DNA of 64,000 nt from the NCBI GenBank assembly GCA_022702545.1, contig JAHRBC010000007.1, positions 1,488,001-1,552,000 on the forward strand. The letters are read 5' to 3'. This document shows positions 11,298 to 22,847 of this stretch, one piece after another (the first letter of the stretch is position 1; every line of letters begins with the position of its first letter). The translations under genes and the position numbers were made by a program. The notes below the pieces were generated by a model. That model was not told the DNA's origin. It saw nothing but the letters and a program-made list of their open reading frames with translations, and made no database searches. This stretch comes from Phycomyces nitens (lineage: Eukaryota; Mucoromycota; Mucoromycetes; Mucorales; Phycomycetaceae).

Positions 11298-13855
11298 ATA
11301 TTAAATATTGTTGTTACACACCTTGAAATGTCAGCCATTTGATTTGTATTACTTGTTTGCCTCTTTTGGATTCAAGGATAATTGAAGAGTGAGAAAAAAA
11401 GGAGCACTTTTTTATATTATTATATTATTATCATCTTGAATTTGTCGAGACTTTTTATTTATTTATTTTATAATTGAGCCATTAAAGAGATTCTGTTCAA
11501 TTACTACATCTTGTAAACATTTTTAAAAATATATATATTGTATTTTATGTTTGATCTACAGAATCTTGGGAATATTTAATGATATCCCCTCCAAGGCTGT
11601 ATGGGTGTCTTGATTTTTTGCTTTCAAGCCAGTAAAAGAAATACGAGTGGGCAGACACCCAAATACACTCTTTGGCAAGTCTATCTTCAAAATTCCTAAA
11701 CAATTAGCCTGCTCATTGGCACTAAAGACTTGAAAACAAGTCATTTGGCTTTTTGGCACAAGGTAGCTCTGATTTATCGAGCATTGATTTAAAAACGTGT
11801 ATGCCTCTAAAATATAACAATCTCTGTCTCGCAATTCAATACAATGCATAATTTACAAAAAAAAATATATTCACAAATGAATTACAAATCCAAAGGGTGT
11901 CAAATTAAAGGTATATCAATGAAAGGTGCTGTCAACTGAGAATAAAGCTTCCACGTTTCTGCAAACGAATATTCACACGAAGCCTCGATAGATAATCATA
12001 CTTTTCTTTTTTGCTGAATTGGGCGTGAAAAGTATGTATAAAATACAAATCAAGGCTTTATATTCTACACTTGCTCTTTAGACGATCTAATGAAATGCAG
12101 GTAAAAGATTAGACACCGATTCTCCAATATATAAAGACTTGGAGTCCATGGGGAGGTATGCAAGTGTCATTTAAACGTGTGTCGATCAGAGAGAGTTTCC
12201 TTTTTGTTTTTTGGACAGCGTTGGTTTCCATTCATGAGGAACAATAGTCCCCTTTCAAGAAGCCACTGAAAACAGGTGATAGTTACCATGGTTTTGTATT
12301 CTATATAGTAACCGGTATCCCAGTCTACATAATCTCCTTTCTAGGCACTCTTATCTGATCTATTCATGTCTTTTTTATTACTTTGCATTTAAAGAAAGTA
12401 TTCTTTCTATTGTAGATTTCTAGTATAAAAAGGTGTTTAATATGACTCGGTATCCTTGTCTGGCAGCTTGTTCTAGAACAATTGTCTAGTATACTAAAAA
12501 AAAAGATACCAAATTAAAGTAATCTATTCAATTGGCAAATAAATAATATATAAAAGAGAGAGACTAAGCCTGCCCTTCTTCCATTAACCTTTTATACACA
12601 TTCCCAACTTTGGGTGTACCCTCGTGTTGCATACAATAAACCCGAAAATTAAACCATTTATTTAAATTACAGATATACTACAATCACACTAAAAGTAATG
12701 CATTTCTATTTGGCGTGCAAGTAGACCTCACCAGCAACCCCTCGAGATATAATATATTTTGCTGATAATAAAGAAATTTTCCCAGAGATGGTATATGTAT
12801 ATAAGTCTGGTTACCTGGGTAACAAACAATAATCCCAAATACATAATGGCACCTCTTATTCCTTCCTTTATTATGCAACCCATTAATCGTATATTCTTGA
12901 AAGAGAATGTCTTAGTTTATAAAAGAAGAAGAAGAAGAAAATGTATGATATGCCCATGTATTATAGGCCTACATTATATACAGATAAGATGTACTATGGT
13001 GGAAATATAGTCTACAGCAATAAACACAATCTGTCAAAAAAGTAACCCGGTTTTCTCACAATTATGTTTTCCAACTCAGATCAATATGTAAAGCTTTCTT
13101 GAAGAGGAATATGTCTGGTCTATTTTATTTATTTATTTTCAGCCAGAGAATGATTTGTGAATGCCTTTATACACTGGACATATCAAACAACAACAGCTAC
13201 AACTACAATCAAGGCTTCCGTGGCTCTTTTATACAGAGCAATTGATTACAGGAAGCTCCATATTTGAATATTTTTATCTTTATATTTTTAATTACCAATT
13301 GCAAATGGGTGTAACGATCAAGGACATGCGTACCCCGATATATATATATAAAGTATAATTATATAATTATTTGTGCGTGGTTGAAAATGGCTGCCAAACT
13401 TATCATGGTATCACTATTCACATCTTGTTGGATCTACAAAGATCCTTGTAGAGTAAATATATAAATCTGTGTACTCGTAACAGCGTTTATTCTCTCTCTA
13501 TTATCTTTTTCCCCTTTTTTTCTTTTTTTTTCTGTTGTTGTTGTTGTTGTCAAAATAATATACTGTGGTATAAGAAGGAAGAAATGTCAAAGATAATAAA
13601 AAGAAGAAGAGAAAGTCGCCTTTGTGGACAAGGCAAATAATAATAATAATAATAATAGTAAAGACTTGACTTGTTGCTTTAACAAAAAAAAGGGGGGGAA
13701 TGGAAGGGGGGGAGGACTCGATGTAAAGAAGTCTAGAATGGAAATTAAGCAAAGGCAGGGACAGATCTATAAAAATATAAAATATAAGTAAATATAAATA
13801 AAATTCTCCTTTTTATATATATATATATATTTATCTATCTATCTGCATTTTGCTT
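11298..13855. other. AT-rich intergenic stretch
   Basis: About 2.5 kb with ATATAT tracts and AAT runs. The longest clean ORF is 11556-11849 on the minus strand (97 codons, starting MHCIELRDRDCY); it has balanced composition but no motif I recognise, so it is at best a hypothetical gene. Nothing else supportable. Confidence 0.4.
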
Positions 13856-15418
13856 TTACCTAGCTGAGCCTGGGGCGGGGCTCACACCAGCATTGGTAGA
13901 GGGTGTGGCAGGCGAGCTCATAGGGGTGGGAGAAGAGGGCTGTGCAGACCCCTTGATGGCCAAGAGCTGCTTGGTGCGGAAGGCTTCATAGTGAATATGG
14001 GCAGTGGTCTCGATAAGATCCTGGAGATGGGTTCTGGTCAAGAAGTTGCGGAGATGGACAAACTCGCAATGGGTCTCATCCTCGACTAGATTATCCAAAA
14101 ATATCATCATTACACACGCACAAGAAATATATATTTATATACGTCTCTCAACACCAATTGTCGGTTCTTACCATTAATGACACCCCAGCGTGTCTTTCTG
14201 CCTCGGACAGCCTTGCCGTCAATCACAACGTTGCGCTCAGAGCCAACAATGGCAAAGGGAATCAATTCCTACAGAGGGCAAATAAATAATTTAATTTATA
14301 GCTTTTATTTTTATTTTTAATGATAATAATAAATTAATAATGATGGCTTACCCTGATGCTCTCGTTCAAAGCCTGCTCCTGTTCTTCATCCTCATGGCTC
14401 TCGTAGGGATAAAGGTTAATGTTGTGGAAAGCGAGTTCAGCCTTGATCTGTTTTTAACAAAACCACGAGTTTAGTGTACAAGTTTAAACCTTCTTTTTAG
14501 GAATACATGTGAGAGATGCTTTTAATAAGCAATCTTTTTAAGAACCTACTCTTTGGCGGAAGGCCTCACGCTCCTCCAAGGTGAGCGAATCAGACTTTGC
14601 AATGACAGGCACAATGTTGACTACTTCAGACAGCTTCTTGAGGACGACGATATCAATTGGCTTAAGAGAGTGGCCAGAGGGAGTGATAAAGAATAGGCAG
14701 CAGTGGATTCTGCTGTCCTGGATGTATCTCTCGCGCTGGGCAGTCAATTCCTTGCGAAGATAAGCAGAGTGCTGGTCCTTGATGTATTTGATGATGGGCT
14801 CCCAACTAATGATCGGTTCAAGAGATTAGGATTCTGAACAAGCTCTTGAGGTCTGGTCAATATATATAGATTACCAATTCTCATTGTTAACCTGGTCACC
14901 ATAACCAGGGGTATCAACAATGTTCAATCGAAGGCGGACACCGTTCTCCTCAATCACTGCAATTATCGACAGTTAGTATCACAGCATAGCATAACATGGC
15001 ATAACATGGCATAACATATATAAAAAAAAACTTCTTTTACTCACAGTGAGAAACGGCTTCGATCTCAGTGGTCTGGCGAGGAGGCTCGTCTGCGTTGAGA
15101 CGTCCCTTGCTCTCGATAAGATGGGATGCAAAGATGGTGTTGACAAGTGTGGATTTACCAAGACCAGTTTGACCTTGATTATTATTATTTTTTGGTGGGG
15201 GGGGGTTAATAAACCTTGAGAATCAATCATAGAGGCGTGTTTCTTACCAACTACCATTACATTGAACTGGAAGCCTCTCTTGAGAGACTTCTTTTCGATT
15301 TGCTGGGTGATGGTGTCGAAACCAACATAGGCGTTCAAGACAGTCTGGATTCACAAAGCATTAACTCATCTGAACCAAAAAGAAAGAAAGGGATGTTTGA
15401 TATCCCCCACCCACCCCC

Positions 15419-15455
<37 letters not shown>

Positions 15456-15497
15456 GTTTACCTGCTTGTTTTCAGCAGTGTTCTCAGAGTTGGTCAT
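13856..15497 (-). CDS. cdc10: Septin, Cdc10 type, 8 exons
   Basis: The spliced protein is about 338 residues. After a short 12-residue exon (MTNSENTAENKQ) comes YVGFDTITQQIEKKSLKRGF, then the P-loop GQTGLGKST, the G3 motif DTPGYGD and the G4 motif AKSD (AKAD in most septins). The septin-unique region includes WGVINVEDETHCEF and HLRNFLTRTHLQDLIETT. There is no long C-terminal coiled coil; the tail is a Ser/Pro/Ala-rich segment ending in PAPGSAR. That layout fits the Cdc10/SEPT-group-2 class. Septins bind GTP, assemble into hetero-oligomeric filaments under the plasma membrane and organise septation, budding and hyphal growth. All introns are GT-AG. The start is fixed by an in-frame stop upstream. 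It is divergent from the TBC gene across about 280 bp. Confidence 0.93.
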
Positions 15498-15775
15498 TGC
15501 GAAAGGAGGGACGGATTAGGGAAAGAGAAGGAGAAAGAGGATGATGATGAGGAAGATGAAGAGAATTTAAAAAAAAAGAGAAGGGCTAATATTATTATTT
15601 TATTTTATTTTATTTTATTTTTAATATTTTTTCAAGGGACAACACTTGAATATAAAAAAAGCAAGCCTGCACACAAAGAAACCCAAAAGGAAAGTCCTCA
15701 CGTGAATTAGAGCCATTTTATTTTATTTTTTATTTGGATATTGTCAGTGCACTTATGCTAGTCTTCAATACAACA
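15498..15775. promoter_or_regulatory. Divergent promoter between septin and TBC genes
   Basis: About 280 bp separates the two start codons. It holds a GA-rich tract (about 15500-15590), several TTTTA repeats (15598-15622) and poly-T runs. No known factor site is obvious. Both transcription start sites must lie here. Confidence 0.5.
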
Positions 15776-17631
15776 ATGAGGCTCTGCTTAGCTGATCCTT
15801 CTGCAGATCCTGCTCCTTCTAACCGCTCGAGTGATTCGGTGGATACAAGGACAACTGATCTGACAATGCCCTCTATCAATCCAGAACAGCAAATCGATCA
15901 ATGGCATCAGAGAGAACTTGGAATCAAGAGACATTATGATCAGGGTACACCAGATCTGGTGGGAGAGATGGAGAAATGGTATTCAATGACAGACAGGTAG
16001 AGAGTATGGCAAGGCACAAGGCTTCTTTGCCTCTGCAGAGTACATCCTTGTGCTTCTGGGGACACATAAATAACCCAACATAATGTTTACATCTAGATAT
16101 GGATTCCTAAAAGATACTCCAATCACTGACAGGCAAGTTGCAGCAAAACACAATTGTGGACACAGGCATATCTCATCTGCAGTCCTCAATTGAAGCCAGA
16201 GGGAAAAGGAAGTCGAACGGGCTACCAAATGGGCTGCTATGGCCAAACACAGGGTGCTGCATAAAGAAGATGTTCACTATTTTCCTTTTACCAAAAAGGT
16301 ATATATTCCACATGCACACAGATATATAGAAATCAAAGGCCAAGATCCAGGATCCATATGGTATGCTTGAGCTCTAACCATAAGTCTTTTTTTTTTTTTA
16401 GTTTATCCAGAGAGTCTACAAGGGAATTCCTGATTGTTGGCGAAGGGACGCCTGGTAGGTAGCAAGATAAAGAGATTCTTATTTAGTCTTTAGGTATTTT
16501 CTATGCACAGATCAACTACAGACAGCTACCCATGATGATAAGCTTCGAACAACTTATGCGGTGAGTACACAGGTCTGTATTCTCTATCAATCATATTGAC
16601 CCCCTTCGCTTTTGTCCCTATAAAGGAGTTGCTCTTGGAACACGAGTCAGATCATGACCATCAGATTGATCTAGATATCCCGCGTACGACAGGAGATCAC
16701 ATCATGTTCAAGCAGCGTTATGGAACAGGGTAAAAAGACGTCTTGGAAAAAACAACAAAAGAAAAGGCACAATGGACCCACTAAACCCAGCCACCACCAC
16801 TTGTAGCCAAAAATCCCTCTTTAATGTCCTGAGAGCATTTTCCTTGTATGACACCGAAGTTGGCTATTGTCAGGGGATGACCAACATTGCAGCCACGATT
16901 CTAATGTACTTTGAAGAAGAAGTAAGTGTCTCGAGGGCCCGGGAAGATTTAATTGATTGGCTTTATAAAAGAAAGCATTTATTGTCCTCGTCCATCTCTT
17001 TTTACGGGACAACCTCCATGATCTCTACATTCCAGGCTTTCCTGTCTTGATGGAGAGCTTCTTTGTCCAGGAAAAGCTATTGCAGCAATACCTCCCCAAA
17101 CTATACGACCATCTGGTAAGTTGACCAAAACGTGCGCTTGATCTTTATTAATCTTTAAATATATATAAAATAGAATGACATTGGCCTCACGAGCGACATT
17201 TACTCTACTCGCTGGTACATCACACTCTTTACAGGGGGTGTCGTGAGATACCAGACCCTTTTGCGCATATGGGATATATACTTTTTGCGCGGGTTTGATA
17301 TTCTTTATATTGTTGCCCTGGTTCTACTCAAGAGCTTTCAAGGTAAATATTACTACATGTGTTTGTGTGTTGGGAATACATTTGTGCAAATGTCTAGAGA
17401 TAACTATATATTTTTCAAACAAAATAAATTGAATAATTTAAAACAAAAATCATACGTATAGAACGCCTTTTAAAAGGAGATCTAGAAAATTGTATGGAAA
17501 TACTTGGGTCTGTCATGACAGTCGACGACGATGACCAGTTTATTGCCACAGTACGAAGATTATACGACAAGATCCAATACCGTGGGCTACTAAAGACCAT
17601 AAAGAATCAGTACAAATCTAATAACTTGTAA
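15776..17631 (+). CDS. TBC-domain Rab GTPase-activating protein
   Basis: Spliced from about ten exons, the protein is about 390 residues. The N-terminal 115 residues are hydrophilic. The TBC domain starts at [18 protein letters not shown]. It contains the arginine finger (IDLDIPRT), the glutamine finger (YCQGM), and [20 protein letters not shown], then [11 protein letters not shown] and [13 protein letters not shown]. Both catalytic fingers are present, so it should accelerate GTP hydrolysis by a Rab in membrane traffic; the arrangement recalls Gyp3/Msb3-type GAPs. In-frame ATGs at 15755, 15776 and 15866 are all possible starts; I chose 15776. One intron is ambiguous: either GC-AG (16133-16195, CAG|GCAAGT) or GT-AG (16137-16199, weak GTTGCA donor); both keep the frame. 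The stop is 3 nt from the stop of PTEN on the other strand. Confidence 0.9.
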
Positions 17632-17634
17632 TAT

Positions 17635-19085
17635 TTATTCAAATTTAATATCAATCGAAAAATCAGGATTAAATTCACGGCACATTGTGTCCTTGGATGC
17701 CTTGTCAATCGACGCTTTATCGAGATGTATGCCTGGAACGGTGTTTATTGTTGGAATGAATGCAGTATGTAGCCAAAAGTGACAGATTGGGGTCTCCTAA
17801 TATATATATATATAAAGTCAATATTGTTTAATTGCTTAAGCACAGGAAAAGGTTACCTTGAAGCCAAGCAGACTCGATCGATAAAACACCACCTTAAAGT
17901 CTCCACTAAAGGTCGGTATGCCTCTAGGTTTGATCAAAAAGTAATCGGGATACCGGATCATAATACACTATAGAAAAGAAAGAAAAAAGTCAATAATTAT
18001 AAACCCCAGTTTTTGGCTTGCCTCTCGATTGTCTTGGTCATATATCTCTTGTCCATTGTGAAAGATGCTAAAGACAACGTAATCTAATTTGGAATTAGAC
18101 AAAGACTCTTGAAAATGACAGCCTTACCATTGTTCCGGTAATGGCTAGGGATCGTGTTCATTATGATGGAAACAATCTTGAGTGGTCTTTTGGTTATGAT
18201 GGGCGTCTTTAGCATCTGATCAAAGTAGCGCACATATCGCAATTGACTTGGCATCGTAACTCCCTTTTATCAATATTATTAGCCATGGTTCTCTAGGTGT
18301 AGGCCAAGGATTTACCTTTCCATTCAGCGTACGTTTTGTGCCATAATGTTTTATTGCCTGGGCTGCATTCTTGGCCTCTCCCAGATAGAGCAACAGGGCA
18401 GAGATCATGGTTCCAGTTCGACCCTTGCCAGCCTTGCAATGGACCACCACCACATTCTCTGGATCCTTTTCGAGCCACGCCGAGGCTTCTGTGCAGAACT
18501 CGAGCAGCATATCAAATGGAGGGGATTGGTGGTCATCAAAGGGGAAGTTTGCCACTAGATGTCGTGTTGATATTAAATATGAGAAGAAGAATAAGGTGTC
18601 TAACCTGGCGCATCAAATTTGGTTCCGTTGTACAGTTTTTCGGATCGCCTTTATAATAATAATTTAATAAATAATTATTTAATTAATTAATTATCTGATG
18701 CTTGCTTGCTTGTTTGTTTGACACTGACTTACAGATTAAACACCTTGTAGTGCCCTAAATGTCTGCTATCTAGAAATCTATAGGCTTGTTTATTAAATAT
18801 GAATAAATAATAAACGTCCAAGACACTTCTTCTTCTTCTTCTTCTTTTCTCCCTCTCTCTCTTACCTCTTGACATCACCTAGGGAATTGCGAAACAGACT
18901 TTCGAATCCTTCGGATGGGAATCCCATTGCGATGATCCTCGGTGTGATGTCTATCAAAACCAGGTTATCAAACTGTACCCCAGATACCAAGTGAATTTAC
19001 AGCTCAAGTCCAGGTTGGTGCTCGAGGTTTCGTCGATTAGTCTGGTCCGGTTCTCAGACACCCAGGTGCGTAATTTGTTGAGCAT
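17635..19085 (-). CDS. PTEN: PTEN-family lipid/protein phosphatase with C2 domain
   Basis: Protein of roughly 350 residues. The N-terminal part reads LDLSYITPRIIAMGFPSEGF, then GDVKRFLDSRHLGHYKVFNL. PFDDH corresponds to the WPD-type loop and HCKAGKGRTG is the PTEN P-loop, with catalytic Cys and Arg and both lysines that read 3-phosphoinositide charge. GVTMPSQLRYVRYFDQML ends the phosphatase domain. The C2 domain follows (YVVFSIFHNG, SGDFKVVFYRSSLLGF, HFWLHTAFIP) and ends with LDKASIDKASKD and NPDFSIDIKFE, matching the end of the mammalian C2 domain. PTEN removes the 3-phosphate from PIP3. The start is at 19085; the first intron (50 nt) was chosen because it restores LDLSYITPRII. The intron at 18021-17968 appears to be GC-AG (GAG|GCAAGC). 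Divergent from PKR1, convergent with TBC. Confidence 0.9.
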
Positions 19086-19377
19086 GATAGTAAGCGTTGA
19101 TGAGCAAGACATTCTTTAGAATAACAACAATATTCTAAATAGAAATCCTGATATCTAGACATTTTATACAAATATTATAAAGGTCATCCACAATGACACT
19201 CTGTTATTTTAAATAATAAATAATAATAAATAATAAATAAATATTTTATATTTTATTTTATTTAAAAATTCAATATTCAAACATATATATATATATATAA
19301 CAATAATATATATTATAATCAAAGCAAATCCCACAAAGGTTTCAAAATACAAAAATTTAAATTCTGTGCTGTCCCAA
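19086..19377. promoter_or_regulatory. Divergent promoter between PTEN and PKR1
   Basis: About 290 bp, extremely A+T-rich, with ATATATAT and AATAAT tracts at 19212-19320. No specific factor site recognised. Confidence 0.45.
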
Positions 19378-19776
19378 ATGTCATCTAATCAGTCTCAAGA
19401 TGATAATAATCTGTTTCAAGAACCTGGATTGACCAATGACATTATTCGGTCCATAATGACCCCTGGGTACACTGCAACTGGAGTCATCAAGCTAATGTTC
19501 TATGCATTCTATGCCTTGTTTGCAACCTTGGCTGGAATGGTGGTAATCACAGGTGGCAATGGACATGTGATTGCACTCTTGCTCCTATCCCTCTGTCTGT
19601 TTTTTACCATTAGATGGTAAGCCTTGACAAGCAACAATCAGCAAGCAAATACTAATCTTTACAAAAAAACAAAAAATAGGTTTGTGGCAGAGATGGAGCA
19701 AATCAAAAAGAATGAAGCCAAGGAAGAACCAATCGAGGAGGCCCAAAAGAGAGCTGCCAAACCAAAACAAAACTAA
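19378..19776 (+). CDS. PKR1: PKR1-like V-ATPase assembly factor, 2 exons
   Basis: Exons 19378-19616 and 19680-19776 give 111 residues. Residues about 18-30 read GLTNDIIRSIMTPGYT; the S-x-x-TPG motif just before the first membrane segment is typical of Pkr1. Two hydrophobic segments follow (LMFYAFYALFATLAGMVVIT and VIALLLLSLCLFFTI), then RWFVAEMEQIKK and a charged Lys/Glu-rich tail. Pkr1 is a small ER membrane protein needed for assembly of the Vo sector of the vacuolar ATPase. The size and topology fit. The start is the first ATG in frame after the PTEN-PKR1 spacer. Confidence 0.82.
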
Positions 19777-21877
19777 AGTGTAAATCATACGTTGTTGTTT
19801 TTCTTTTTTCTTTTTTAAAAAAAAAGGAAATATCCAATAATATTACCTGACAAGTTCGTGTCTATCGCATGTAAATCAATGGCATGGATTGGTAGGAAAA
19901 AATATCCTTTTGGATGCGGAGGGTTATTTGTTGTTGTTGTTGTTGTTGTTGGTGGTGTGTGTGTGCAGTGTGTGCAGTATAGTAAGATTAGTAAATGTCC
20001 ATAAAGTCCTTTTAGGTCGGACTATAGTGGAAGGTTTAAGGTTGTGGTAGGAATCGACCAAGGTGTAACGATTGCCTGGATCCTGATTGCCTTGTTTTAA
20101 TATCCAGTGATTACAGACTATATAGAAATCAGTACCGTATACAGTATGATCATCAAAAGAGCCCCTTGAGTAGGAATCTCGAGTCATTTCATCTCATAAT
20201 ATATAATTCATAAAGTATCTTATAAGCTTGTAGGACCCTGCACCGATTTGCATACATTGTGCGCACGCACGTCATTTTTTGTGATCATAAATAAATATAT
20301 ATATAAATATATTTATATTTGAGCGCGCGGTCTGGGTAATACATAATATTAATAAACACTTTAATCAGAAGTAAGGGATAGTTGATCCTATTCTTTTTTC
20401 TTTTTTCTTCTTCTTCTTTGGAAAATATGTTGAAGAATAAAGTAATTCTTAAAGGAGTGTTTTTGAGTTCAAACGTGCTTTTAGAAATGAAAGACATTTT
20501 GTCCAACGAATAAGCAAGGGCAAAAATAAAGATAAATAAATACACAAATAACTAAATAACTAAATAAATAGCTAAATAATAAAAGGCTATTGATGGCCCT
20601 CGATCGATCCATGCCAATTGACTCTTATATTTTAGATAACAGAATATATTCTCCTAGAAAATAAGAGAAAAAATGGCCCAACAGGCACAGAACAGAATAG
20701 ATTCAATATTCTTGGACAGAAATCTGTAAATGCAGTAAACAGATGTTCTGCCTGCCATCTTGAATTTCAAGGAGGGCCTGTGGTTTATTTTTTGATCACA
20801 ATTGTGCACAATAGACATACATCTGGCAGCTTTAGACATTTATTAATTGTCATTTCCAACACCCAACCTCTTTCCCCAACCCCAGGCCATTTGGACACCA
20901 CACACCTTTGGGCTTTTTATAATCTAAAAGGGAGGGGGTGGGAGGAGGGAAACATTGGCCCCTCTGCCCCCTTTTCATATATATGTATATCTATTCTTTG
21001 CACCTTCTTGTTGTTTTCTTCTTCTTCAAAACCCAATTGATTTGCTGTCTTGCATTTCCTACTCGCATCATTCGACTAGCTTCTGGGTTGCATTGATCTC
21101 TAGTGCCTTGTTGAATGATATCAAAAGAAAAGCAAGAAAGTCTTTGCCAAAGGGATGAGGAGGAACTAAAGGGCAAAGTTTTCCCAGTCTAAAATGAGGA
21201 GGCTTCCATTCAACAAGAGTGTCAGACAAAATTAAGGATCCACGGACGTCAAACTTGCCCAAGCCAATCGTCTAATTTCTACACTAGAGAACCCCTGCCA
21301 TCAATCGCCATAGAGGGGCCGAGGATCAAAAAGGGGATCAGAGATATAGATTTGGGGACCTTGGCCTTTATGTCTTGGGATTCCATCGTGCGAGCCCCAA
21401 TTCATTCGTCCGTACCTTATCAGAACCTAAAGGAGAATTTCTGATCTTTAAAGACCAGTTGAGAGTTTGTGCCATAAGACATCTACTGGACGTCTTTAAA
21501 CACGAGTTTTTTAAGTTCTAAAGGGGGTAAGCAAGGAGAGCGCACAAACCCTTGTGCTTTTTTGTCTTATTCTTGGCCGCTCGTCCATTCGGGTGGCTAG
21601 GTTTGGTTATATAAACAGTCCCCTCTTCCCCACCGCTTGGCTTGTATCATCAAAAAGGGCATCTATATATATATCTATATATATCTATATATATATATAC
21701 ATTGGTTTTTTTTTGCATATCACTTTTTCTGGAGTTTATCTCTCTGTTGACCTTTTTTTTTACGCCAAAAAAAAACCAGAAAAATAATAGTATTAATCTT
21801 TCTGAAAAAAACAAACAAGAAAGCAACTTTATCTCTCTTTCTCTCTCTTTCTCTCTCTCTCTAATCTACACATAAAC
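19777..21877. other. Intergenic stretch and upstream region of zinc-finger gene
   Basis: No confident gene. An 87-codon ORF on the minus strand at 19924-20187 (starting MTRDSYSRGSFDDH, ending in an N-repeat from GTT repeats) is possible but unsupported. From about 21170 to 21600 the DNA is noticeably less A+T-rich and probably belongs to the promoter or 5' leader of the zinc-finger gene. The 30 bases before that gene's ATG are a CT-only tract (TCTCTCTTTCTC repeated, 21831-21862). Confidence 0.5.
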
Positions 21878-22847
21878 ATGGAAATATCAGAAATCGTCCA
21901 CCAAGAAAGTCTTCCGACTGAAGAGAGACCGTTTGAATGCGCCTTTGCAGACTGCAACAAGACATTCAGCAGACGCTCAGATCTGGTCCGGCACTCTCGA
22001 ATCCACACCAACGAACGTCCTTTCAAGTGTCGCGAGGCAGGCTGTCACAAGAGCTTCATCCAGCGTTCAGCACTGACAGTTCATATCCGAACACATTCGG
22101 GCGAAAGACCCCACGAATGCGAGTTCCCTGAATGTATCAAGAGTTTTAGTGACAGTAGCTCACTTGCCCGCCACAGGTAATAAAAGGTGCAGATGAATAA
22201 GTCTCTAATTCAAAACTAGACGAACCCATACCGGAAAACGGCCATACAGATGCCCTTCCGAAGGGTGCAGTAAGAGCTTTGTTCGCAAGACAATGCTCAC
22301 AAAACACATGAAATGCGATCACTCGACAAATGGAAAACGGCCCCATGTCCAATGGCGTCCGTTTAACGAAGAGCGTCGACGAGTACAGAATCAACAAGAC
22401 CAGCATCCCTATCAGCAAAATCAGAATCAAAACCAAAACCAAAACCAAAATCAGAATCAAAATCAAAATCAACAAACTGACCAGAAAAGTATAATGGCCT
22501 GTGCTTGTCCAGGTTCCTATTCTCATTTTGGGCATTCGTGGGCAGGATTCGAGAATTCCCATCCACGCACCCCACCGCTTTCAACTGGCCGTGCCAGCCC
22601 AAGCTTCTCTTCTGACGACCAATCTATGCCCTCGTCTCCCTCTAGCCCTGTTTCCTGGACCCATAATCCTTGGTCTCCAATAGTCAATTCGTCCCAGTCT
22701 TTACCTCCACCAGCATCTCTCCTCAAGAGGCAATACTTGCATCGGACTGCTCTTGATCCAATGGTCCACAACATTCTGCCAAGGATTGACTCTAGACTGC
22801 TGTCTGGAGAAGTACCAGATCTCCAATCCCACAGTTTCTTTCCATGA
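21878..22847 (+). CDS. C2H2 zinc-finger transcription factor with four fingers
   Basis: Exons 21878-22176 and 22220-22847 give 308 residues. Four classical fingers with TGE/RP-type linkers occupy residues about 18-140: FECAFADCNKTFSRRSDLVRH, FKCREAGCHKSFIQRSALTV, HECEFPECIKSFSDSSSLAR and YRCPSEGCSKSFVRKTMLTK. The second exon restores the last His of finger 3 (ARHRRTHTGKRPYRC). Then follows a Q/N-rich segment of alternating QN pairs at about residues 170-190, and a Ser/Pro-rich C-terminus. The Cx4C fingers with two inter-cysteine acidic/polar positions resemble fungal developmental regulators; the target genes cannot be inferred. A CT-rich leader precedes the start. A nuclear DNA-binding role is well supported. 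Confidence 0.9.

Noticed and set aside
15216..15710. 164-codon plus-strand ORF with Ile and Lys runs
   Set aside because: It is antisense to septin exons and passes through simple repeats.
16981..17050. Apparent frameshift in the TBC gene near the FPVLMESFF block
   Set aside because: Using the acceptor AAAAG at about 16974 gives [20 protein letters not shown] in frame; the gene is intact.
18990..19020. 28-nt intron in the PTEN N-terminus
   Set aside because: Too short; a 50-nt intron from the same donor to TTTTGATAG restores LDLSYITPRIIAMGFP.
22146..22562. Minus-strand ORF with LILILVLVLV repeats
   Set aside because: Shadow of the QN repeat in the zinc-finger gene.
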